Assembly: GCF_000003605.2 (NCBI RefSeq)
Contig: NW_003135352.1
Coordinates: forward strand, 148,670-206,043
Direction of reading: 5' to 3'
Source: Saccoglossus kowalevskii
Lineage: Eukaryota; Hemichordata; Enteropneusta; Harrimaniidae
DNA length: 57,374 nt
The translations under genes and the position numbers were made by a program. Below, piece by piece: positions 48,226-57,374 of the stretch. The notes beneath the pieces are model-generated. The model saw nothing but the letters and a program-made list of their open reading frames with translations, searched no databases and was not told where the DNA came from. How positions within the stretch are numbered: position 1 is the stretch's first letter; every line of letters starts with the position of its first letter.

Positions 48226-49924
48226 TTAATGGGTGCAGGTATTGACTTGCAATAACGAATTTCTGCAAATAAGATGCTAATCATTGTTGACCTGCTTCAG
48301 AAAATAAAAACGTCACGTCAACATCCGGAAATAGCAATGAAATTTGACAAAATGTTAATGTCTACTGAAAAGCGCAATTGTCGAAAAAAAATCATTTGTT
48401 TATGTGAAATACCTTCAATGTGTGTGAAACAGGCATGTCAATTTCCTATATAGCTCAATGCGATTACGAAACTTTGAAGCTCTATAATTGCCGTCAGTTC
48501 CCCGCTCACTTCCGGATTTTCAATGAGGCAAAGCATTTAATTATGCCTATATGATACAACTCAACGTTTAATAACCTGTTTGAAATTTTACTTTTATTTA
48601 TAAAAGATTTAATTGGGCATAAACTGCAATGACGTAAACATAGTGCTGTTTTAACTCGAAGTACATATAATGGACATTGAGCTACGAATCTGTTTATCTT
48701 TTATCGGACGTTTTATTAAATTAGTTGGAGCGAGGGGAAAAGAATAAAGCAGTGCAAATCCAAGGGACCTTTATATATCAATTAAATACGGCTAGGTTTC
48801 AAAGACATGCCATTCATGTGTGCTCACCCTTTCCCATAAGTAGGGTATTTCATGAATATCAAAGATATACTTAAAGCATAACTTGACCTTCAGGGTCAAC
48901 ATAGAGTGCCGTAATAACGTGCTCGTTCGGCTACAATTAACCGCTCTAGATCCCGGTATTGCGTAGACAGCACATGCGCAGTGTTCACTTCCATCGGTGA
49001 TTAGTGTGTGCACTTTGGGTACTTTGTTTCGTTTAAAGTGACTATAACCTAATATACTGGATTACAAAATGATTTGTCGCGCAAAGTGGTTAAAATCAAC
49101 CCTTAACAAATTAAAAAGGATATACACGTCATTACGTGGGCTACACGCGATAAATTGCCGAGACAACGTACACGCCGACCATTTAACGTTGTGACAATAC
49201 CAGTTATATCACACTTACATGAAGTGGCACACAACTGGAAGTGAGATAAACACAAGTGGCTAAACTAACTAAACATTTAGTATAACTGGATAGTACACTT
49301 ACTTAAGTAGTATACTAGTAACTATATATCAACGGTCAAAATTGTCAAATATAGCAACGACAGAAGTGAACCTGTGTTAGGGTATTCACCGACAATATAT
49401 GGATAAACAGCGAAAACACAATTTGTTGAAATCCATTTAAATTAGCAACTTAAGAAAGATCTGTCCATGATATAAAGTCTCCTTCTTCTCAAAGTACCCT
49501 TGTTAAATTATTTGTTGGGCGATAAAGTTTCTATCTAATGCCATTTTATATGTCCTATTAGTTGTACGCGTCCTAAAGTACATAGAAGTAAAAGCCATTA
49601 TAGAAAATGACACACAACTGTTATTATTCCATCCACTCTCGGTCATCAAGTTGCTCTTTTTTAATCGATGTCAACGAGGATGTCTCAAGCAGGTGATATT
49701 AACATAGGAAGCTATTCAGTGAGTTATAGTGACAATTCAATCCCTACTAACTTGTTCGTTTCAGGAACTCAAAAACAATTAGTACATTTCCTAGTTATTC
49801 ACCCAACCTAATGTAACTACGTCTAATAATGACGGTATGATTTACAGTCTCGCTGCAAATGTTTTTCGTGCAATAAGACTTAGACAATGTTTGAGTTTGT
49901 ATAAGTTACATAGCGCACAATTAT
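48226..49924. other. Non-coding AT-rich DNA, no gene seen
   Basis: The minus frame at 48792-49013 shows no domain. Nothing else is recognised. Confidence 0.5.
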
Positions 49925-50049
49925 AGGGCGGCGTTCGTCGCGTAGCGCGTGCTCGAATTTCATGTAAACAAAATGTATTTTACACGCGTTGTATACGTCG
50001 CTATGAGTCTCATATCGCACACGACGCGCGGCGCGACAACCGCCGCTCT
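49925..50049 (+). mobile_element. TTAA-flanked MITE, family B copy 2 (125 bp)
   Basis: The ends AGGGCGGCGTTCGTCGCG and, in reverse complement, AGAGCGGCGGTTGTCGCG give 25 bp terminal inverted repeats with about five mismatches. Flanks are TTAT on the left (49921-49924, one change from TTAA) and TTAA on the right (50050-50053). It is the same length and orientation as 27034-27158, with shared interior TTTTACACGCGTTGTATACG. Confidence 0.85.
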
Positions 50050-51468
50050 TTAAATAAATACATTTTTAGACAGATGGATTTACATATTCTAAATAAATAT
50101 ATAGTTCTATATACAGTGTATATAAAGCATGATTGTAAATCATGGCGTGACAAGGAGTAACGCGAATTGCAGCGTGAATATTTAAACATTAAGTACTGTA
50201 CTGTATGTTTTTCCACGATGTGAGAACAATACCTGGACGGTCATCGTACTTAAAGTCTGAACAGGCCAACCTACGAAAGATCATATGGGGTGGTGAAATT
50301 ATATCACTATAAACCATTGAGAAAGAGGTGAATGAAAGAGACTGTCGAATGAGTACGTAGCAGGGGTTAGTAAAGGAGACACGTTGTTAGCGCATAGATC
50401 AAAAGCTTACAAAAAGCACCGTATTGTCAACACAGTGGAAGTAGATTCCGATAATGTTCTCTGTTTTTCTTTTGTTTGCAGTGAAACGTCGCAATTTAGA
50501 AAAACTATTGAAACTATTTTTGTTTATCGCTTATGTTATAACGATCAGGTTTTGTCAAGTTGCGTGTATCGAAGAGTTGAAAAGAAAACAACCAACTAAT
50601 TTGTACAAATGCATACATAATACGTAGTTATTGATTAATATGAATATTGCCTTCAAAGTGTTACGATGATTAATTAACCAAATTAGTGACTTCGTACGTG
50701 ATTCTGTTCGCATATTGCTTCACACTTTCATGCATCACGATTCAAGGTTTCAATGTAAAATGCTTCAAAATTGAGCGTTCCTTGAACCAGATATCAGACA
50801 TGCCTGCGTAGAAGCGTGTTCATCCAGCCAACATAAATATGCGGAGCCGCATCATTACCATGCATGTACTCAAGCAATTTGAATAAACATAATACACCAG
50901 GAAACGCCTGTGTAAATACTTTGCTATAGTCGTTGAGTAAAATAATGCTAACATAGACTGTGTCATTCAACGAGTGATTAATATTAGTTGCGTACTTTCG
51001 GCTAGCGGCATATATTGTGGAAATGAATAAATAAATAATATTTATCTAGAGGCTAAAATAATATTTATGCGTAATATATCAATGAATACGTTATACCGTC
51101 TGGCAACATTTCTATTCATTTTGAAATTACATTTCCACCAAATGAAATATGCTTTTTCACTTTCCCCGCTAAACATTACAACTACTGTACTGTACATTGG
51201 ATGATTGATATAAACCCGATGTTGTTGAATAATGATGGGTGTCATATTTCTTTTGATAAATTCATGAAATGTATTTTGTCGTTTAGTGGTTGAGACAAGC
51301 TGTTTCTGATCAGTCACGTTCCCGAGGCCAGTATTTGCTGTACTGAAGGTTTGGAATTATTTTCAACGATGCTAACTTTGCGCCGTAAAACGTGCTATAA
51401 AACATAACATGTACGTAATTGGGGAAGGGCTGTGTTGTACTGCTACAACGGAGTGATTTAGAACTTAA
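50050..51468. other. Non-coding AT-rich DNA, no gene seen
   Basis: Frames at 50384-50599 (plus) and 51042-51317 (minus) are unrecognised and of chance length. No RNA gene visible. Confidence 0.5.
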
Positions 51469-51624
51469 AGCAGGAGGGGCGTCACTTGCGCACGCGCGGG
51501 AATTGAGTCCCAAGCGACGATAACAACACACGCTAAAAACGCAACGGCTCATGGGTAGACGCTTGTTTGTAAACAATAACACGCCATGGCCATCTGACGC
51601 GTGCGCAGGTGACGACTCCCCGCT
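51469..51624 (-). mobile_element. TTAA-flanked MITE, family A copy 2 (156 bp, inverted)
   Basis: It reads as the reverse complement of 48069-48225 at high identity (I estimate upper 80s percent by eye) across the whole length. Flanks are TTAA (51465-51468) and TCAA (51625-51628), the latter one change from TTAA. Two nominal minus frames (51310-51582, 51533-51718) cross it and are not genes. Confidence 0.87.
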
Positions 51625-52331
51625 TCAAATTAAATTGAGGGAATTTACCCTCTTGTTGAAAATATGGAAAACAATCCATGGCTATTTTACGATTAGCCAT
51701 TATAATATAACTATACATTATTAAATGTATAATAAGGAAACAAAATGTATTTGCAATTTTTAATTTGAACCTTTTGAATCTGTTCGTCTTTTTATTTCAA
51801 ATTTGAACATGTCAACAGTCAGTGTGTTGTTCATTTTTATGTATAGACCGTCACATTGTTGAATTCTTTGTTAACATTTTTATCAATGTAAAACAGCAGC
51901 GAACAACCACACTATTTTATTATTGGGTGCCAACAACTGGATCTTGTCAACCAGTCACTGAGCGGGTGCACGCGCGCGCGAAACGTTAAACAAGGGCGAC
52001 TTGATATAGTAATAATGTATCGATTCGTTGTTTACTGCACTCAATGTTAATTGTTGGAACGTATGCGGGATATGACGCAAACGGCTTGCTAGGCGATGTC
52101 CCACGTTCAATCATCGTGATGCGGCGACGAGGGACTGTGAATGTATTGCCCGCATATTTTTCCTCATTTTAACTCCGAATTAAAATAACAGGGAGGTACT
52201 ACAGGGAGGATCTAGTTTTTTTTTTATTCCGAATATTTACTGACCTCTTCGAGAACTTTTAACCATCAATGTGTCCCACCTTAAATGTCATGGTGATAGC
52301 GTCTTTGGTTACTGAATAAAGTCAATTCTAG
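51625..52331. other. Non-coding DNA, no gene seen
   Basis: A CGCGCGCG-containing patch near 51970 and poly-T near 52215 are the only distinctive parts. Confidence 0.5.
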
Positions 52332-52471
52332 TCTGGGAGCAGCTGTTCCAGTGTTTGTGAGACAGCTGGGGCCTCTTCTGAATGTTATTGTACATGGACG
52401 GATTCCGATGGCGGCGCCGAACTTTTGTGCGGGCATGACCGTACATTTGCCCTCGGAACGGACCGGGGTGT
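52332..52471 (+). CDS. Candidate exon with galectin-like residues
   Basis: After an acceptor-like CAATTCTAG the plus strand is open, starting at phase 2, to donor-like GG|GTGTGT or GT|GTAACC at 52468-52472. The frame reads AAVPVFVRQLGPLL, then VIVHGRIPMAAPNF. This fits the N-terminal part of a galectin carbohydrate-recognition domain, whose pattern is VPF...L..G..I.V.G.vP..A..F.v.l. The following HFNPR and WGxEE blocks would lie on later exons and I did not find them downstream. GC is well above the flanks. A competing antisense frame with an ATG (52281-52514, 77 codons) covers the same DNA and has no recognised domain. Galectins are small soluble beta-galactoside-binding lectins. The assignment rests on about 25 residues. 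Confidence 0.28.
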
Positions 52472-55400
52472 GTAACCCATTAATATATAGATCTGAATTA
52501 ATACTTGCCATCATCTTTTTTTGATTTTCTGGTTCATTGTAGTCGACATTTCCGTGTGTGTGATTAGTATCCTACATACAAATCCTTGTTGTCACTGGTT
52601 CTATTTTAGGAAATTTCATAAATGGGATCTTACCGTTACCTAGGAACAAGCTTCGGCAACAAACCGAGGACATGAGATTCAACGTTAAATATGGAGTACT
52701 TAAACTGATAACATAATTCATATTATTTGTAAGATTTTTATTGGATATCATTATAATACAATTCATGATGTAATTATTCTTTGCCATATTTCAAGCTACG
52801 TGTCACAAGAGAGAAGGAAGTGAAACAGAGAGGGATCTGACATCGGTTAGATAGTTACGTCATCGTTATTGCTCGTAACAGCTCGTTCACGTAATAATTG
52901 TATAATCACGGAATCCGAGGAAATAAAACATAACAAAAAACATGTGACAGAATAAATGACTGGTATAGTTTGGTTGATATTATTCTGGTGTGACGTTACC
53001 TTGGTACCCAGTAATATGAGTGTAAGGCCTCCTATGAATAACGCAGGAGCGGATTGAACGAGTGAACTGGATTTCCGCCGACACGTGTTTTCAACGAACC
53101 GCGTTTTACCACCTACGATTATTATACACAGTGTTTGATTATAAACACAGTAAAACACGTGTATTTCATCTTTTAACTCGTCCATTTAACAGTCCTACCC
53201 GATGTTTGGTCTAAATGGTTTTCGTTTTCATTCTCGTCCCATCATCCATGCTGTTTAAATCAGCGAATATGTGTAGGCACGCCTGTGAATGATGCATTTG
53301 ACCCTGCCGTTGTGGAGCGTGATATGGACAACGCTGTTGGACATCGCTGCCCCAGCCCCCTATTTTGGCATACGCACATACATCACACATAAAACATACA
53401 TTGCAATGGAACAGAACTTATCAAAATGTTGACAATATATTAAATACTTGCCATTAGATCGTCCTTCTGTCAAACAGCCACCAGTGCTGTAGTGGTGTAT
53501 AATCGACGGTGTTGGCGTGGTGAACAGTTACGATATAGCACACACATATAAACACCGATACCACTTCCGACTGCAATCGATGACATTTGATCGTGTATAC
53601 TTTTTTTATACGTGTTCACATTTACGGGTCAGAGATAAAATATCATGTACCACAACACTATAATAACGCACTTCCACGCAGAGTAGTAGTAATACGAGTA
53701 CAGAGCCTACGAATGAATACAATAAATACGACCACAACATTACATTGACAGGGGTGGCAACTATGCGCGTCGTACTTGTCTCATTTATAATCACCTTGAA
53801 TGCAAATTAATCCGGTCCGCCCGTGTACGTTAACACCTACCCACGTTTACGGCATTGGTTAGGCGTCGCAAGCTCGTTATGAAAGGCTTAAGTGGGGGGA
53901 TTTGATTGTGTTTACTCCTATAAATATGTCTCTCGTCCACTCTAATTCGTCATATTACGTGTACAAATTGCCTGTATTTCGCACAGCTGTCGAAGGGAGT
54001 TAGATAATATCACATAGGGTCAATGGAATATTTATCCTTGCGTATTCTGTCGGTGAAACTTGCGTAAACAACTCAAACACAGTATTTGTCATGTTTGTGT
54101 CATTGCCAAATTTGAAGCCGTATATTTCTATTTCTAGATTCGAAATTTGAATGCTGGGCCGGGCGGACGGTTTGTTGTGAAAACTATTTGCTGTGGACGA
54201 AGTCAGAAAATAAATATTCGAAAATTACATTTTTTTTTTGCAATATCAAATATCAACAAATATGAATACAACACTCTGGCTAGGCATATCTGAATAGAAT
54301 GTTCGTAAAATAAAATAAAATAAATCAGTTTCCATTCAATTCTTTCAATGGGTAATCGCTTTTCACTTCAGTTTGTGTTGTGTGCTTGCTCTGAATTCTG
54401 TAATGAACGCGGATTTAATTTATTCGGTTTTTTTAGACGGTGAAGGGAGGAGCAACATTACCGATCACGGATTCTTCATATGAAATGAACAGTTGATACG
54501 GTGATCAATATCATCAACATATGTTTCGTCATTGTAGATCGATGAGCTACATTGACGTAGAGGGCGATATCACAGGAATAATACTAATACGCTCCCGCAT
54601 TGAAATTGCCACGGTATATGTGCCAAATTTCGAATGACATTGGAGTAAGGAGGACATTGCCTAGGAGTCATTGCCTGTGTGGAGGGGGGAGGTTGTGATT
54701 TCCGGTCAACATGAACAAGCGCACGTGCTCTGTTCGCTACACATGTGTCCATTGGTGAAATCGTGACTACGACCATAATTACTGCCGAAATATTAAACTA
54801 AATTGAATAATACGTGCCGAATTACTTGACTAGTACACTGAGATATGAACGCGGACAGATTTAGATGACGTGCTTGCCATAGTAACTGGGGCCAAAATAT
54901 GTGAACGAAACCCATAAAAGCAATATATTAAAACATCTGGTTATAGTTATTGGTGAAACACGTGTAACTAGTGAAATATGTATTTCCGGTGAGCATGCTC
55001 CTCTCAACATTCAGTGCATTTACCCGGCGTGCCTTGGCTCAAAGTCGAGAGAACATATCAATGATTGTATTTCTATCAACATAATCCAATCTTCCTACCC
55101 AGGGACACACGCGCGTACCTATTAAAGAAGTAAAGAAGAACTAATCACGATTCGCAGTGAGAGAAAGTCTGGGTGCAATGACGTGTAAGACCTGAACATC
55201 ACACGAGACCGATAGTGTTATCATTCTCGTCCGACAAGACGCCATTCTCCCAATCTTGGGAGTCTTGGCAAAATCGCCTACTTCATAACACACAATTACT
55301 TGAGTCGTTAGATCGGTATTATTTATTATAGTTTTTTCATAACTCAAGTGCAGCGGTGAAAATCGAAACAAAGATATATATTATTGTACTGAATTTTCAG

Positions 55401-55506
55401 CCCTCAAATTACTGCATGAACCAGGTGCACGCCAAACACGCGAACTAATCTTTCACGCCTTTGGATATGAAAAACAAACACCGGAGAGAATTCTTTTTAA
55501 TCCCAC

Positions 55507-55524
55507 GGGGGGGGGGGGGGGGGG
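55507..55524 (+). repeat. Poly-G tract (18 bases)
   Basis: An uninterrupted G run, followed by CAGGGG. Confidence 0.95.
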
Positions 55525-55999
55525 CAGGGGACGTGCCCCTGAAATGGGTCTCGTTTTTTTGGTTTTGGGTATAAGTATCGGTCTTATTTCTGGTCAAGAT
55601 AGGTAAAAATATCTGTAACGTAATATTTTTCCGGTTTGGTATACTTATTTCTCATTTAACAACCTAAATAACCTGAACATTGTGTTAATAATATTGTCTT
55701 ATGTAAGTGACAGAGGTGTTTCTAGGGTCAAAACAAATATTTTAATAAATCAATATACAATGCAACTGTTGGCTTAAATGTGCTTCTATTGGAGATGCTC
55801 TTATAATAAAGCAAATACGGTAACCGTTTTATTTGGAATAAACTGTGATGACGGTAATGGTACTTTGGTATAAATATGGGTATAGATTTTGCCAGTATCC
55901 AGGTATAAAAATTGTCACACTTTTGAGCACTCAGGGACACCTCCCCACTCAGCTATGTATCAACTGCCCCCTGGTTCTTAATATGTACATCCATGGAAC

Positions 56000-56020
56000 T
56001 ACAAACCACAGTGGTTTGTA
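56000..56020. repeat. 21-base perfect palindrome
   Basis: TACAAACCAC-A-GTGGTTTGTA has perfect 10-base arms around a single base. GTGGT-AC-ACCAC follows at about 56026-56037. AACCACA is a Runt/RUNX-type core, so the palindrome holds two opposed cores. No gene context. Confidence 0.75.
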
Positions 56021-56982
56021 TTTCTGTGGTACACCACGTCACGTAAATGTAATCCATTTTCACAGGGACAATCACAAGAACGAGAAACCCAACATTGTAT
56101 AAATCTCGCCAAAATCACAGCTGCCAAAGGACTATAACGTCAGAACGATTTTATTCGAAATGAGATTATACTGAACAAATATTTGTATAGCAATTTCGGT
56201 GTCGACCAAAGTTAAGCATGGTTGCTATGGAAATATGTGACCTACATCCCATTCTGCTACCAATTACTCAGATGTTGGAGGTCATAAAAGGTCAATAAAA
56301 TGGTTAGAAAATATTAAATACAAAAAGTGGGCGTATTTTATTGGGATGTTAAACCTTATGGCTTTACTGTTATATGCCTTAATTTTTAGTTGGCTTTTAG
56401 TTAAAGATTTTTTATATAAACAGTACTTTTATATATTTATTTTCCTTTTTTTTTGAACTCGTATATCGCTTCATTTGCAAACAATATGACACAGACGTGG
56501 AAGTACTGTTTGACGTATAAGACATGATATTTAAATATATATTTCACTGCGATCGAAATCTTTTACTATAAATATAGTAAAAAAACAGATAGTATGAGAT
56601 GAGAATTCACCAGGGAAGCCGATGCCATGCAGGGCGGTTTATATATCACAGCACGTGTAATACTTTGTAGACCAGTCTTGCTAGTGTCATACTTGTGTAC
56701 GGGCGGACAGAAACACATATCGTTTCAAAAACAATTACAATTGTATCCGTGTTATTACTAAGCGCGTATTTGTCAATAAACAGTTTTATTCCCAGCGTTA
56801 CCAGTGTCACCATGAATATACAGTTTTGTTACCAAAATCAATGTTTCTAAAATTATTAATTTCCGTTAAAAATCTGACGTACTGATTTATGGAAATATTA
56901 CTAGTTGAAGTTCATGCATCATATGTTACCTTGTTATTGAATCGACCACTCCCGTGCCAATTGGTGAAGCCGATTCGTTTAA

Positions 56983-57323
56983 TGCTCCAGTCAATGTCAA
57001 CCGCGACCCCTCCCACCTCGGGCGATACGGGACAAATTTGGGGCATTAGACAGGATTTACCGCCAAACTGTGCCCGTGGAGGTGGGGTAATAGCTGTGTT
57101 TCATGTCCCGTCATCGCCAGCATCGCCAGTACTCTGCTGATAGCAAGCATGGCGGACAGTGGCGATCGGTGGGAGAAATGTGGGGGGTTTGTTTTGGGTG
57201 GGGATTTGCCTATCCATCTTGCCCCAGGAGGTGGGGCATTTCGCAAATTTTACAACAATAATTTCCAAATCCAGCACTAAACCCCGAGGTGGGGAGGGTG
57301 GGGGGTTGACATTGACTGGAGCA
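56983..57323. mobile_element. TIR element with TAA target duplication (341 bp)
   Basis: The ends start TGCTCCAGTCAATGTCAACC and are exact inverted repeats over these 20 bases. They extend imperfectly to about 40 bases through CCCTCCCACCTCGGG (left) and CCCCGAGGTGGGG (right, from 57282). TAA lies directly outside both ends (56980-56982 and 57324-57326), the three-base TWA duplication typical of PIF/Harbinger elements. The interior is G-rich with repeated GAGGTGGGG words (near 57078, 57229 and 57286). No transposase is encoded, so it is a non-autonomous MITE. The opposed frames 56889-57140 and 57046-57246 are by-products. Confidence 0.82.
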
Positions 57324-57374
57324 TAAGTAAACTGTATAAAATATTGAGAAGGCCTAATTATATCCGAGCATGCT

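Larger units (their letters stand above)
52472..56982. other. Non-coding DNA with unassigned membrane-like frames
   Basis: Two minus frames carry hydrophobic stretches: 52847-53185 (SAPALFIGGLTLILLG, before a donor-like AAG|GTAACG) and 53606-53794 (LLYSFVGSVLVLLLLC). They might be exons of one membrane protein, but acceptors and phases are not convincing. A GC-rich plus patch at 53275-53380 is also open for about 38 codons. A poly-G run and a 21-base palindrome are listed separately. Confidence 0.35.

Noticed and set aside
52847-53794. Two minus frames with hydrophobic, membrane-like segments
   Set aside because: AT-rich codons give hydrophobic peptides readily, and splice acceptors and phases do not join them convincingly.
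55845-56102. 85-codon plus frame with an IHFHRDN segment reminiscent of galectin HFNPR
   Set aside because: Context residues do not fit, and the stretch contains a palindrome and a TTTTCACAG acceptor-like word instead.

Overview
The window reads as AT-rich nuclear DNA from a metazoan, most likely a marine invertebrate. No long open reading frame, operon or bacterial signal is present on either strand. Instead there are poly(TAA), CA, GA and GGNN microsatellites, an eroded non-LTR retrotransposon tail, several short terminal-inverted-repeat elements, and two composite elements built as about 150-160 bp tandem units + microsatellite + terminal hairpin. That last architecture is known from bivalve pearl elements and Helitron-like HINE/DINE-1 elements. 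A mollusc or another lophotrochozoan is therefore my best guess, as inference only. The window looks like intergenic or deep intronic sequence. If real genes cross it they do so as short, widely spaced exons, of which I list only low-confidence candidates.

Layout. 0-12 kb: mostly featureless AT-rich DNA with a 130 bp inverted-repeat element (1221-1350), a 24-bp-armed inverted repeat (2629-2779), a 97 bp TAA microsatellite and copies of a hairpin + T-tract repeat. 12-20 kb: a perfect 88 bp tandem duplication, a 225 bp GGNN minisatellite, tRNA-like (SINE-like) heads and a G-rich GGGTT tract. 20-25 kb: the LINE tail fossil (20176-20370), a candidate terminal exon on the minus strand (23784-23966) and a TATA-box promoter candidate (24157). 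25.1-25.9 kb: a 43 bp minisatellite with an eight-unit, 344 bp higher-order repeat. 27-33 kb: a TTAA-flanked MITE, the two pearl-like composite elements (28966-29950 and 32388-32788) and three RFX X-box-like palindromes within 2 kb. 34-36 kb: a candidate minus-strand exon and two ZNF143/Staf-like sites. 36-46 kb: mostly empty, ending at the longest open frame in the window (45612-46172, minus), which has a weak LINE-tail resemblance. 47-52 kb: three further TTAA-flanked MITEs in two related families and another TIR element. 52-57 kb: a candidate exon with galectin-like residues (52332-52471), palindromes, and a 341 bp element with a TAA target duplication (56983-57323).

No CRISPR array, rRNA, confident tRNA gene or complete protein-coding gene is visible. 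All exon, family and factor-binding assignments are by eye and need homology or transcript support.
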